Origin: Druceiella hillmani
Lineage: Eukaryota > Arthropoda > Insecta > Lepidoptera > Hepialidae
Reading direction: 5' to 3'
NCBI GenBank assembly: GCA_039881145.1
Contig: JAYKKI010000013.1
Coordinates: 42,675,501-42,739,500 of the forward strand
DNA length: 64,000 bases
Shown here: one piece after another, positions 45,350 to 57,540 of the stretch
Layout: each line of letters opens with the position of its first letter
Position numbering within the stretch: the first letter of the stretch is position 1
Made by a program: the position numbers and the translations under genes
Notes under the pieces: generated by a model
Databases searched by the model: none
Seen by the model: only the letters and a program-made list of their open reading frames with translations
Told to the model about the DNA's origin: nothing

Positions 45350-46850
45350 CGTTAATTTATTATGAAAAATGGATTGGATAAAAAATTACAATAATACCTC
45401 TATTTTTTATATTGCAACTTTTTTTCACTATTTTCGCTTTAAATTTATAGTTAGATATTACATATTTAAAAAATAAATAAATATGAATGTTGATAATAAG
45501 AAAAAAATGTAAATAATAGATTAATAAGAATATACAGAATTTTAAAAAGATGACGTCTATCTGATTTAATACTTACAAAAATATTCAATTCTACCAATTT
45601 TAAAAATGTATTCTTAAGATTATAACATTTAATTTAAATATGATTAAAATAATTTTAAGAATTTCACTGTTTATCAGTCTAAGAAATCAAGAAATACTGG
45701 ATCCACGCAAAAATAACTTAAAAAATTGGTTCATCATAAGCTAAGTATTTATACGTAAAATTCTTTAGCAATAACAAAATAAAAATGTTTATATTAAGTA
45801 AATAATATTGAACTCATACCTAATTTTTTATGCATTAAAAGCAAATTTCTAATATATTACACGATGTTTTTTTTGTATTAAATTGTAAAAATACTTCAAG
45901 AAATAACAAATTCTAATTTTACAGATTTCCAATATTGAATTGGAAATTAGATAAAAAAATTAATGGATAGCTGGTATAAAATGCAGTCCGTCTGACATTT
46001 TTTGTGACGTTTGTCTTTAAATGTTATAATACGGGTAATATATTTATTACTTTATCCACTTTGTTGAGTTTAAAGCAAATGGATATTATATATTCTGTGT
46101 ACGGACAACTAAAATCTTGTTATTATTCGTTAATAAAAGCATTTATTTAGATATTTTCCGCTTTTTTTATACTATAACGTAAACATTGATCAGAGCCATT
46201 AATTTGACTAGAAATAGTAATAATAAAAGTGAAGCGCCATTAAGCTCCTGACGCTAGGCGGCGCTGATGTCACGCACCCAGTCAATAGTCTATGGTTTTG
46301 TACGTCAAAAGCGAACTGTCACAATTTTGTCAAAGTAATCTGTCAACATTTTGCAAATAAAAATGACGTTCGCTAGTGTTATCAGCTAATTCGTATGTTA
46401 TGTGTATTAAAACTAAACTGTTCATATTTTGCGCGACAACAAACAAAAATGGCGTTCACTAATGCTATTAGCTGTTTTGTACGTTATGTATGTCAAAAGT
46501 AAACTCTCAACATTTTGTCGAATTATTTATCTATTTACGATTTATTAATTACTAATTTTGCGTGTATTTCATCTATTACAAGACTAACAACATATGTACT
46601 TAATTTGTTTATAAATCCGCAATGAACCTGCACATATAGTTGTCGTAAATATAATTTACAACAGGAGCAATACAGCCGCATTTGGCCGTGTTCTGGTACG
46701 GGCATAGTGGCTATTTTTCTTTTTTTTTAATGGTTTACATAACGTGGTTAATAGGGAATCTTCATTTATCTCATAGGCTAATTTAATTGACATTTTCCTA
46801 TGTAAATTTATATAAAGATTTTATTTTTATGTTATACGCACACACATACA
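45350..46850. other. AT-rich spacer with degenerate repeats
   Basis: 46300-46520 has two loose repeats of gtcaaaagYgaactgtcaac, then aacaaaaatggcgttcact and gctgttttgtacgttatg. No gene is seen. Confidence 0.45.
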
Positions 46851-46853
46851 CAC

Positions 46854-46856
<3 letters not shown>

Positions 46857-46935
<79 letters not shown>
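46857..46935. repeat. (TA)n microsatellite
   Basis: TA run with one TG, preceded by a short (CA)n stretch. Confidence 0.95.
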
Positions 46936-46936
<1 letters not shown>

Positions 46937-48176
46937 ATAAACTTATTTGTGAATCTTTTGAGTACCTGTTTAATTATTTAAATTATATTGAAGACATTTG
47001 AGGAATATTTGTACTATATACTAAATTTACCTATTTTATATATCTCTGGTTTCCAAATTTTTTGGAGTTTACTGTTTAAAATCGATTTGCATATATGGCG
47101 TCCGGTATGAAGTTTCATGAGGAGTAAAATCAGAAGTTCGGAGCGTACGAAGTTCAGAGCGTTAAAACAAGTGTAACCGTTAGACGGTCTCCCCGCGCAA
47201 TATTCTGTGCATCTTTAGAGTGCGATATCTATGTTTATTTGGTATTTTCCTATGGCGTAATCGCAATGACGAAGTGTGACTCACATAGTTTACTATCGTC
47301 CGCTTATGTCAATATGTAATCATTAAATGCCATTATGTGTGAATATTTAGTGTCTTCTAACCTACAAAATTAAAAAGTATCTTTTCATTTTAACTTCTTA
47401 GTCTGACGTTACTAATTGTTTTTAATTTTGTTGTATAAATAAATTTAACCTTGTTCATTGGTGTTTTACTTGAAATTAATTATATTTTCAGCATTTTTTT
47501 ATTAAAGGATGTTCCATTTGCATTGAATTATATTGATATATATATATATATATATATATAGTGTTACCTATTTGATACATTCCAAGACAATCGTACTAAA
47601 AGAGTAAACTCCAGTCGCGGTTAGGAGCTGACAGGCACAATTTTTTTCTTTTTTAAGTCTGTTAGAATATTTTCCTCGTATTCTCTTTCTCTCTCTCTCT
47701 GTCGTTTTACTCCTTATTATATACTTACAAATCAAGGTTTAGATACCCAAAGAAGTTTCACTTCTCTCATGTGTAAGAAGTTACACACGATCAATTTTTA
47801 AAAAATTTAGGATGTAAATTATTTACATGCAAAATTTTACTAAAATTGGTTTGGCCGTTTAAACATGATAGAACGACTAAACGAAATAGAAACCTAAATA
47901 AATAGGTGCCTATGATAAAGGTTTATTACTAATGTCGATTTTATTTATCCATTTTATTCCACAATTTGTCAGCGTCTTTGTTGAAAGAAAAACTTTTTTT
48001 CAACGAGGAGCGTGGGAATATTTTTCGTACGCTTAAACAGTTTTTGTATCTTTATCGTTATAAGCGAACTTCGACAAAAAAAAAAGTTATACCAATCTAG
48101 TTTACTTTATGTAAATATCAACAAAATCCTGGAGTCCCGTGAAGAGGTGTGACCGAACCCGTGAACGACCTCCGAC

Positions 48177-48338
48177 ATGGGGACCCCACGCGCCGTCCGT
48201 AAGTCACCTCGCGCGTCGTTCGCGCCTTCTTTACGACACTCGGGATCGAAGCCGACTGCGGTGGCCAAACTTTGTGCATCGGAGGAATTCGAGTTAGTTT
48301 TGGATATTCATGTTTTTATAACACCTCTCCCCATTTAA
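48177..48338 (+). CDS. GC-rich 53-codon ORF, possible first exon
   Basis: This sits in a GC-rich island (about 48130-48300) within AT-rich sequence. The frame begins MGTPRAVRKSPRASFAPSL and is basic and Ser/Pro-rich. Within codon 8 there is an exact gtaagt donor (from 48199), so a short exon ending there is possible. No downstream exon is recognised. It could be an exon, a CpG-rich promoter, or transposon text. Function unknown. Confidence 0.25.
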   Translation: MGTPRAVRKSPRASFAPSLRHSGSKPTAVAKLCASEEFELVLDIHVFITPLPI

Positions 48339-48339
48339 T

Positions 48340-50680
48340 TTTTATTGCGTTCAATTTAGAAATGTAAAGCTTGTCGGGTAACAAAAATAGATTGGAGAAA
48401 ACTGTGAAAAAAAAAACTTGTACTTGTTGAGAAGACATGAAATTAATTAGTAATTTTAATGGGTGACAAGATTGTCGTACATATTTATTTGTCATTAAAA
48501 AGACATTTTTTTTATTTTAGCGCAAAATTTTCGATTTTTTTTTCTTTTTAAACGAATTCTATTCTTTACCCGAACGTTACCAGTTAAAACGCGCTATAGG
48601 AGAAAGGGATAGAACATAGGATCGCACACGCGCTGACAGAGACGGGAGAGATATAGTCGATTGAAAATCGGCCATCAATCTTGTTCGACGAAAGTCGGCT
48701 ATTTTTCACCTAATTACAATATCGATAAGTCGATTATATCTTAGATTTATGGCACTGCTAATTTTATCATAAATAAGAAAATATATAGATATCGATTACC
48801 TCATGCGTGGCTCACACGAGAACTAATATTATGTATCTTATTTCGAAAATAATATTGAGGATAATTTTTTATTCACAAAGTTGTTTTTAATATTGTTTCC
48901 GAAATAGGAGGGTACGTCGAAAAAAGTGACCCTAAAAATGGTAGTTTTTGATCCGCTTGGGTGACCATCAATTTTTAATTACATTGTGGTCTAAATAATC
49001 TCATCTTTATGAAGCATAAACCATTTTTAAGACGAGCGTAAGAACGTTTCGGGGATATGAAGGAGCAATATAGTAGAAATGGATCTGTGTGTCTTAAATT
49101 TGGTTAACAGAACCTGTAAATTCTATTTTTTTTCTTTTTAAAGTAAGAAACCAAAAAACGAACAAAAATACCCAAACCTTTTACATATTGTTAAAATAGA
49201 GATGTAAAACTTTTGAGTATTTCTTGTTTTTTTAGGATTCTGTACCTCAAAAGGAAATGGATCTCTTATAAAATTAGTCACGTATCTGTCTGTCCGTTTG
49301 TCAAAGCTATAAAACATATAAACTCTCACATATTTGGCTTAATACTCAAAAATATACGTATAGAAATTTTAGGGGGAAAAATCAAGCATATGAAAAAAAA
49401 ATTCATATGCATATAGCATGGGAATCGTTTGAAAGGGCTAGTTTAAAAATAAGTTTGAAAATTATTTTTGTTTTCAAAAATACCTTTTCATAATTTTGAG
49501 TATTATATTTTCAGAGATATACTGAAAAATATAAAAAATACGTCAACATCCTTGCTATTTTCGAGGCTCCTGATCCCAAAATTATACAAAACTGAGTTTT
49601 TAAAAGACTATGCGAAGATTGTGCGAAAACTATAGTTATAATGCTATATGCCATAGTTATTTATATGTCTTTACGTCTGTGAAAGATATAGCAGACAAGA
49701 CATTCATATGGGGAAAAACTAATATTTGTAAATGGTTTAGAAATAATATGTACTTAAATGTTTATAAATGCTCAAATGTATACCGACCCTCGATTTTTGA
49801 GACCTGGGGTTTTTTTTAATTTTACACCAATTTACAAAATTAAAACTGGCTCATCTTGTATAGCCGCCGGAAAATTACGTCATCATTACAATAATTATAA
49901 ATTATGTACAACAATGCTTATTTACTACAAGCATCTTCTTTACCTTGTTACGGCATTACTGTACAAAGAGTATTTTTATTTTTTTATATTTTTTATTTCT
50001 AGTTTCTTGGATTTTTAATTATTTTTTTAGGTTTTTTAAAATCCTTTTGTTTATTGTTTATGTATAATTATTGTAATATTGCAAAAATCAAGATTATATA
50101 TATTGGTTAATAGAACCTGTAAATTCCATTTTTTTCTTTTTGAGGTACGGAACCTTAAAAAACAGAAATACCCAAGCCTTTTTCATATTGTTAAAAATAG
50201 GTATGTAACAATTTTGAGAATATCTTGTTTTTTTTTAGGATTCCGTTCCTGAAAAGGAAATGGATCTCTTATAAGATTAGCTACGTGTCTGTCCGTTTGT
50301 CAAAGATATAAAACATATAAAGTCGCACATATCTCAATGGCTTAATACTCAAAAATATTCGTATACAAACTTTAGGGGGAAAAAATCAAGCACATGAAAA
50401 AAAAATTTAAATTCCATATTCATATAGCGTGGGATATCGTACGAAAAAAAAAAAAAGAAATATATATATATATATTATAAGTATATACTCCGTTATATTA
50501 TACATAGCCCAAAAATCAAACCATCATCACGATATGGCCCTTCTTTGCTATTTGGATCCTTCATATTTCTGAAAGGGTTCTTACAGTTTTTTTTGCTATT
50601 AATTTCTTATCATAAGTTATTATTTAGGTAACAATTGATTTAAAAAAAATTTACGGTTGCTCTATAAAAACAAGGTCATC
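48340..50680. other. Repeat-derived AT-rich sequence
   Basis: 49225-49330 and 50230-50340 are copies of the GTTCCGTACCTC-type repeat (minus orientation), each preceded by aacctgtaaattc and a T-rich stretch. 49090-49420 and 50105-50420 are therefore a direct duplication with about 1-kb period. 49600-49800 belongs to the family at 12.36, 28.6 and 62.8 kb. No gene is seen. Confidence 0.55.
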
Positions 50681-51455
50681 ATGATTGTGTCACCAAACAA
50701 TTTCTGTAACATTTGTAGTAAATTTTGATTCTCAAAACAACAAAGAAACATAATTGGCTTTGTAAAGACTGTCTACATCCGTATTAATGTCACAAATTTG
50801 GATAAACGATGAACTACGAAAATGACCAAAGGCGAGATATTTATTTTGATACAGCAACATTTATGAAATACAGAGAATCCCTAAACTGCACCTTAGAGTG
50901 TTATTTTTGATGTTACAATGGAAAATGTGTTCATCCAAAAACCAAAAAAAGAATTATTTCTCTAAACATCTAATCAGTAAACGAATACTGTGTCCGCGAA
51001 TCAAATACTAATCAACCGTTTTCTTTTTATTTCTTACATATAGATTGTGATGTTGAAGACTATGAGAGCAAAAATCCGAATTCTGAAAACTCGTATGACA
51101 ATCTACGGTTTTCCCAGGTAAAGCTTACTGATAATGACTAAATGAAACTTGAATATGGCTTTTATCGATCAGGAGTTCAGCTAACGTTATGTCGTTCTCA
51201 TTCTCGGTGTGTTCCGAACCGATGCTCCGAAGAGACACAGTCAAGTAAAAGATACAGTCAGGTTTTCTCGAGGGAGTGTCACCCACGGACTTTTCACAAA
51301 TTTAATATAAATTAACAATACAGAAGGATATGTGTTTGCATGTGGTGATCATAGTCACTATTAAAGTAATTTTGACAGCATCTTCACCAACAAGACTTTT
51401 TGTGTTTTAATCTAGTGCAAGGAACATATTTAAGAAGTTTTCATCAATATCTGTG

Positions 51456-51724
51456 TTCAAATATTGAATATATATGACGTTAATTTTGTAGAAATTCATT
51501 ATTCACAATTAAATGAAACTACGTGATGTAGTATTATTTCTGCTTTACTTAAGTTCTTTACCCCGACCTAGGTTTCGTTGTATTACATCTTCAGGTGGGC
51601 TATTAGCAAAAATCTTTGCTAATAGCCCACCTGAAGATGTTGTAATACAATGAAACTTAGGTCGTGGAAAAGAACTTAAATAAAGTACAAAAAATACTAC
51701 ATCACGTAGTTTCATTCAATTGTG
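51456..51724. mobile_element. Penelope-like foldback element, locus 3
   Basis: Two nearly identical arms meet head to head at about 51605/51606 with almost no spacer (…attagcaaaaatc, then tttgctaatagccc…). It is flanked by the 10-bp direct repeat aatatctgtg (51446-51455 and 51725-51734). The left arm has about 48 bases that the right arm lacks, so the right arm is truncated. The right arm, on the + strand, holds a good hammerhead-like core at 51626-51667. The left arm's core lost three bases of stem II. Confidence 0.8.
51626..51667 (+). ncRNA. Hammerhead-ribozyme-like motif, second copy
   Basis: The order is cccac, CTGAAGA, tgttgtaatacaat, GAAA, cttagg, TC, gtgg. It has the same core as 31881-31922, with A in the variable position of CUGANGA, a G·U wobble closing stem II, four stem I pairs, and one change in the stem III palindrome. 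It again has the extra U after the core. Parallel survival of core residues in two loci supports a real structure in the ancestral element. Confidence 0.5.
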
Positions 51725-53029
51725 AATATCTGTGCTATTGTGTTTAAAATTACCTCGAACAAACGTATAAATTTTCTACTTTTTAAAAGTATTAGTATAG
51801 TATATTTAAATTCAATATAGAATATTTAAATTCAATATAGAATATTTAAGCTACTTTTACATTAAAAAATTATTTTACTTGTTTTATTATTTTAAACATA
51901 TATATGTCATTTTTACATACAACTTAATATAGTTTCATCTGTGCTAATATATGTTTTTCTTTAATTTTCTACAAACGTTTTCTTACATAAGATTGTAATG
52001 CAATTATTCTAAAGGACATAACCTTGTAAATTGTAAACAGGTAATAATAATTTACAAGATTATTTTTACTTATAAACAAACAAACTATATAGTTATCTGT
52101 TCATTTGCAATTTTAGTTCATATATATAGACATTTTAACTAATTTTAAATTAAAAATAATTTCATATTAAGATATAAGATACAGTATTACACACGTGTAA
52201 CTTCCTTGACACGTTAGCCTGGTGTGATCGTCTACGTAACTATTGTTAAGAGATGCGGGGGGATACTATAGGTTGGCTCCGCCCAATTTCTCAAGCTCGT
52301 TTCGACGGGGCAGCACCTTAACAAAAATTTAAAACTCGTAAAAGATGCGGAAAAGTTCTTGGTTCAGAATTCGAGGAGAAAAATGTACTTCTCCTGCCAC
52401 TTCATTTTCTTGGTATACTCGGAGAAAAAGATTTTTAGAGAATTGTATTCTTTTCTGAGGATGGACATATTGACTATTGAAAATATATTTCTGGCTTGGC
52501 GGATACCTTCGACATTGAATATCACGTGAAGAAGTGGAGATTTTTCGTCAGCTCTTCCAAAAGAAGCTTCAAATTTATCCTACTTCATAACAGTAGCGAA
52601 TATGCTTCCGTATCAATTGCTCATTTTGTAGAAAGATAATACTCAAATTTGGTAAAGTTTAAACAAAAATCGAGTACAAGCAATGAAGAAGATAGAAAAG
52701 TTCCTTGGATATTACTAAGACAGCCAATTAGCTGGATAAAGTACCCACGGTTTTTTGTGGTGAAATAGTAGAATAAGGAATCAACACTATACAATAAAAG
52801 AACGGTCTGATAAAATTAACCTGAAAGCAAAATATAAAAATCTCGTTTGTTTTATTCTTATTTATACTTAAAGCTAGGTGCAATTAAAAAAGTGTTAAGG
52901 CATTGGAGGTTTCAAATAATCGCAAGGAAAATGTCAATATTTCTTGGCAATTAAACGAAAGAAAGAAATTTTTGTTGGCCCAGATATTAGAAAACTAATG
53001 AAAAATCAGAGATTTGAAAAAAGTAACTC

Positions 53030-53440
53030 AGCGCCATCTATTTCGAAAAAGAGCAGTAACCGACGCGACAATCGAGCAACCGTGGGTTTATAATACCTGG
53101 CGTGACAACCGGCGGCCGCGTGATCACGTGACGGCGTATCAGAGACGTTACGACAGTGCAAAAGTCAATTTGGGACAGTTCAAGTTCGACTTCAAATTTG
53201 AGTGCGCTCCAGTTCATTCAGCTCACTTGAGTGCACAGTACGAACAATAGGTAATTTAAATGATAGTCAACTTTGTAAACAGTATTTTAATTAATAAATT
53301 GTCTCACACAAACGAAGAGTATTTATTGATTACCAATGAAGACTCTTCGTTACCTAGTGAGCTCTCTCCTGACTTCATAATCAACAGTGAAATTGATCTG
53401 GTGAACGTCGAAACCTCCAATCCAGCAACAGTCAAGTGTA
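53030..53440. other. GC-richer segment, unidentified
   Basis: 53014-53250 is an open frame of which 53030-53230 is GC-rich (gcgccatctatttcg … cgtgatcacgtgacgg). The phrase agcgccatctat is common in insect repeats. The peptide does not match anything I know. It is probably part of a transposon or LTR rather than a gene. Confidence 0.35.
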
Positions 53441-53760
53441 GGACTCTGACTACTGCTTGTCGTCTCGCACACCATCGCATTTTGGTATCATCATATCTGG
53501 TCTTCTCAAGCAGCCTGTTCCATGCCTTCCTTCTGGGCGCCACGGTTTTCCAGCATGTTATGTTGAGAGCGTCAAAAAACACTTTGTAGGCAGTCCGCCC
53601 TTCTTAATTTGGGTCTTTTTCTTTCTCTTGAGCCAGTTGGTTTGGCTAGAAAAATTTGTTTTGTCGTTCTATCTTCCTTCATTTTGATTACATGACTGGC
53701 CCACTTCTTACGTTGAGTTTTTATAAATGGTATTATATCTAGTTCTTTAAAAGCGATAAA
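53440..53760 (-). pseudogene. LINE 3' end (endonuclease/reverse transcriptase C-terminus), type B
   Basis: On the minus strand, LDIIPFIKTQRKKWASHVIK is followed by KMKEDRTTKQIFLAKPTGSR and ERKRPKLRRADCLQSVF. In another frame it continues with WKTVAPRRKAWNRLLEKTR. This is the standard end of insect endonuclease/reverse-transcriptase polyproteins (…KRRWAGHV.RM…., FL..P.G.R.RGRPK.RW.D, …A.DR..W..LL…). One frameshift lies between the two blocks. 5'-truncated. Confidence 0.85.
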
Positions 53761-54218
53761 GTTCGGCATTAGGTCTCCTTCTCCAAAACCCATAATCGAA
53801 GAACCCACCAAAGATGGATCTGAGGATTTTTTGATTATATTATTTCGAGTATATTGATTAAGCGTATATCGATGTTTCCTTCGATGGAATCGAGTACTCG
53901 GATGGATGAGAAAACACAGCGTTACGCCAGCTTAATGTTAGGAATGTTTCACTTCTTTTATTTTGCTGTAGATTATTTTTTTTATAAAAAGATGTATCCC
54001 ACCGAAAACATTTCATGGCAAAATAGGTCCAGGCCTGGTGACTGTTATGTTATAGAATTAAAATAGTATTGTTTACAGTTTTTGAGAAAAAAAAACGTTT
54101 ATCTCAGTCTATAAACTTTAATTAATTTATGAACTTAAAATTTAGTTCAAGAGTTTTGGTTGGGAATACCAATCTACCTACTATTATTTTTGTATGCAAT
54201 TTAAACCATTTATTAGAA

Positions 54219-54573
54219 TGTTGTAGCACACCCCTGACCCTCCACACTAGCGAACAGATTTAATTGACTACACTATACATACGTACTCGCCTGTCCGTAT
54301 CCGTTTGTGTGTGTGGGTAAATTAATGAAGGCCTGTCAGCAGCGTGCAGGTAAAGAATATTTAATTTTAATACATATAGGTCTCGATCGTTGCGAGCAAT
54401 TGAGACGATCGAGCGAGTCGATTCTATATATCAGCAGCATAACTGTTTCTCTTTCTAACTAATAGCTCAATGGAATAACTGTCTCGACAGCACGTTGGCT
54501 CAAGTAACTTTGTACTGGCGCGCACGTCTCCATTATTAACTAATTGTCGAAAATAAATATTTTACATTATACA
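54219..54573 (+). mobile_element. Possible solo LTR
   Basis: The 355-bp segment starts tgttgtagcacaccc and ends ttacattataca (TG…CA ends). A TATA-like tatatatcagcagc at about 54427 is followed by a likely start region, and aataaa lies near 54552, the layout of an LTR (U3-R-U5). It is CpG-richer than its surroundings. I could not find a matching target duplication (tagaa against gataa), so this is tentative. Confidence 0.35.
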
Positions 54574-55140
54574 GATAATTGTGTGAATTGATAAAATAAT
54601 ATTAAAATAGAATAGAATAGATATTCGAAAAATGTACTTCGTGTAGATCTTAAAAACGAAATAAAATGTTAAATAAAAATAAATTTTGTTTATTTATAAA
54701 TGTTATACACTGAAATATTGTCTTCGCTGTAATTTTGACTTGATTAGATTTGCTTCATGTGAAAGATCTCTCAATAAACAATATAATAAGCCTATGGCCG
54801 ACACTACAAGGATACGTTTTCCAAACACATCGCGTTCAAACAAAACAATGACTTTTAAGAACAGCTTGAAATTTAAAACTGCTCATATTTGTAGACATAA
54901 AATTGTAGGTACTAACCAAATTAATTGGTGACACAAAACCAAATTATTTAAAATTACATTAAGATACAAAACAAAATTATTTAAAGTTGCATGACGTCTT
55001 TTAACTCTTCTCTATACTCTTTGATTTTGTTTATTTACAATAAACAAAAAAGGAAAACAAAAAATCTCCCTTCCTTATTAATTTTATTGCTTTCTTAGCA
55101 CTTGTACACAGCGCAATAACGGACTGTTATATTGAATTAT

Positions 55141-55294
55141 TATAAATAGCTATCAATTAAGACTGTATTACACAAGTTAAACGCAACCAAACATCGCAAA
55201 CAAATCACACGCGCACGCAGCAAGCGGGCAACCTGGGAACGCGCATCTGCGGGAACCCGTTATCTGCGGGTGACGATAAACTGGCGAGATGGAG
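55141..55294 (+). promoter_or_regulatory. Possible promoter and first exon with ATG and splice donor
   Basis: A TATA box (tataaatag, 55141-55149) is followed by a rise in GC and CpG content (55195-55290). The first ATG (55289) is directly followed by GAG and then a near-perfect donor, gtgagt (55295). That is the usual look of an insect first exon coding only Met-Glu before a long intron. No downstream exon is recognised in the remaining 8.7 kb, so the rest may lie beyond the window. It could also be an isolated CpG-rich element. Confidence 0.35.
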
Positions 55295-55299
55295 GTGAG

Positions 55300-56650
55300 T
55301 GTTGCTTCTTTACGCAGTAATAGTTAATATTCTTTGGTTATAGTGTTACGTTAGATAAATATTTCACCAATACGACATGACAACACCTATTTTGGGTGTT
55401 GGAAATGGGAAAATCAGATTGTAAACTTTTCATATTATTTGTTTGCAAAACATCACTTGTGCGCCAAATTTCAACTTTCTGCAACTAAGGGAAGTACTGT
55501 AGACTTTTTATGATCACCAGTCATCTGCCAGTGTCAAAATAGCTAAATTTTGTATATTAAATGAAATATGGCGTGTTACTTCAAATCTTATTTAGGGTTG
55601 GTAACCTCTATAAAATAATTCTGGTGTCTAATGGAAATATATCGGTCAAACATACGTCACACTCACGTAACCCCAAATTTTTTGGAAGTTATCACATGAC
55701 ACAACACAATCGAAACATTTCACCGTCATTTCTGAATTAACTACATAAAATTGTGCATCCAACCAATAAGAGTTAAATGATATAATAATTAAATGATTTC
55801 ATAAAAAAATCTGTCTTTCAAAATGTCGTCAAACAACTTGCGAGCGCAAAACAAGACGCGATAAAATTTGACATGTTGAGAACCGCCAGTTTTGTCGCTG
55901 GTCGCGACCGCCATCGCTCCCATGATAAACGGCCCGACCTCCTTATTTATAGCTATATGCGCGCTTCTCAACATATTTATGTTAATATCCAACTTTTACA
56001 ATTAACGGTTTTATTTATGCGCGCACCTGTCCACTGCCCCGTTGGCGTTGTAATTGTCGCCTTCGAAGGTGTTCGCTCGCCGTGACCGCGCGTTGAAACG
56101 CGATACGTTCGTTGTTAATTTCGATTATGAGTGGTGTAGTCTTTGGGTAGCCTTTTTTGATATTATTGAGAAACACGCGTATATGTATAGACAAAGCAAG
56201 GTAGGAATGTTGTATCATTCATGTTTACGATTTTGTAGACGAAATTTGAAACTCCTATTCATTTCACTTTGTTATGATTTTGTATTTCGTAAGACTGTTC
56301 AAAAATTTCAACAATCATTTTCAAAAGTTTCAACAATCATGTATGTATGGTGCTCGTACCGAGTAGGCGTGAGCAACATGTGAGTGTGTGAATAAAAAAA
56401 AACGATACAGTACACAGATTAAGTGAGTCAAATGACTCACTTGAAATTATATTGATTCATCAGACTCTTGAATTGTATTGGATGATTCATCGGATTCTTG
56501 AATTATGATGGATTCAGGATGGTTTTCGTTGCTTTGACTCAGTGGCTCATTGACTTGCTCAGCATTCATTTTAGTGAAAAAATTCTTTAATTTTTAGTAT
56601 GAATTTTATTTTCTTATTAGGTGCATCCCTTTCTGTTTCATACAGAATTA
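55300..56650. other. AT-rich spacer with a CpG-rich patch
   Basis: 55870-56100 is CpG-rich and contains a long-range inverted word (tgttgagaa at 55872 and ttctcaaca at 55966) around the segment. There are open frames on both strands but no resemblance to proteins I know. 56440-56545 has repeats of gattcatYggattcttgaatt. Confidence 0.4.
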
Positions 56651-56653
56651 CGC

Positions 56654-56703
<50 letters not shown>

Positions 56704-56711
56704 AGAGAGAT

Positions 56712-56750
<39 letters not shown>

Positions 56751-56808
56751 AAGAAAGAGAGAGAGAGAGAGAGAGAAAGAAAGAGAGAGAGAGGGAGAGA
56801 GATAGAGA
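56654..56808 (+). repeat. (GA)n polypurine tract
   Basis: About 155 bases of pure GA/AAAG repeats on the + strand. The Arg-Glu and Leu-Ser open frames across it are artefacts. Confidence 0.97.
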
Positions 56809-56885
56809 AGTATCCAATCCAGTAATATTAGTAAATGTAATGTTATCATATGGGCGCTCATATCAAATAATGGCGGTAGTCAGCT

Positions 56886-57310
56886 ATGGATAAACTGAGG
56901 AAAATATGGAAGGACCGAAACATCACCAAAGCCACCAAAACTAAACTTGTTAAGACTCTCATATTCCCCATATTCCTCTATGCTACTGAAACATGGACTC
57001 TACGAGAAAGTGATAAAATAGGGATTGATGCCCTTGAGATGTGGTGCTGGAGAAGAATGTTCGGTATATCATGGACGGAATTCCGAACAATGAGTCCATT
57101 CTTCGAGAGTTGGGCATTAAACAAAACTATCAAGTCAAGCTCGTATTCTCACTTTCTTTGGACATATACGAGTAACAGGGCGTAGATACGAATCCATAGA
57201 GGGGCTAGTAGTGCAGGGTAAGGTCGAAGACATCAGACCACGCAGCAGATTACCAACGAGGTGGTCAGATCAATGGATACTGCTGAGTCTGCAAAAAAAC
57301 GGAGGAAAAT
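56886..57310 (+). pseudogene. LINE 3' end (endonuclease/reverse transcriptase C-terminus), type C
   Basis: It reads MDKLRKIWKDRNITKATKTK, LVKTLIFPIFLYATETWTLR, ALEMWCWRRMFGISWTEFRT. After a frameshift comes the region of the GH-R motif, then VQGKVEDIRPRSRLPTRWSD and Q. These are the conserved blocks downstream of the reverse-transcriptase fingers in insect non-LTR elements (…TK..LVKTL.FPI..YG.E.W…ALEMWCWRRML.I.WT..RTN). Enough remains to see a 140-residue piece. It is the same type as the one at 61.24 kb. Confidence 0.88.
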
Positions 57311-57540
57311 CAATCAGTTCCAACATACAATTTGGACAAGCATATGATTTTTGTGTGTGTGCGTGTGTTACTAACATTAAATTTCATAGGTATTACAGGG
57401 AATTAAGGCAATACACGCTAATGACGTATTTGTATACGCTCTCATCTGACGTAATAGAACAAAATTCTAAAAAAAATTATATGCAATTATTATAGAAGTA
57501 TATTCTTTGACAAAAGAACCTCAATAAGGTTCAAACTTGA

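Larger units (their letters stand above)
50690..53020 (+). pseudogene. Nested relic of a repeat-borne arthropod protein family (WRLFIDSSKRS type)
   Basis: Pieces occur in order on the + strand. At about 50697 NNFCNICSKF and KQQRNIIGFVKTVY give an N-terminal zinc-ribbon-like C-x2-C. At about 51090 NLRFSQVKLTDND follows. After about 1.2 kb of inserted sequence, LGSEFEEKNVL comes at about 52358. Then EEWRFFVSSSKRSFKFIL and LHNSSEYASVSIAHF lie near 52530-52630. Finally FVGPDIRKLMKNQRFEK lies at about 52970. This order matches a multicopy protein of unknown function that I recall from many arthropods. Middle parts are deleted, with many stops. The foldback insertion at 51456-51724 is younger than the relic. 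Confidence 0.65.

Noticed and set aside
56571..56861. Ser-Leu and Arg-Glu repeat ORFs on both strands
   Set aside because: Products of a (GA)n tract.
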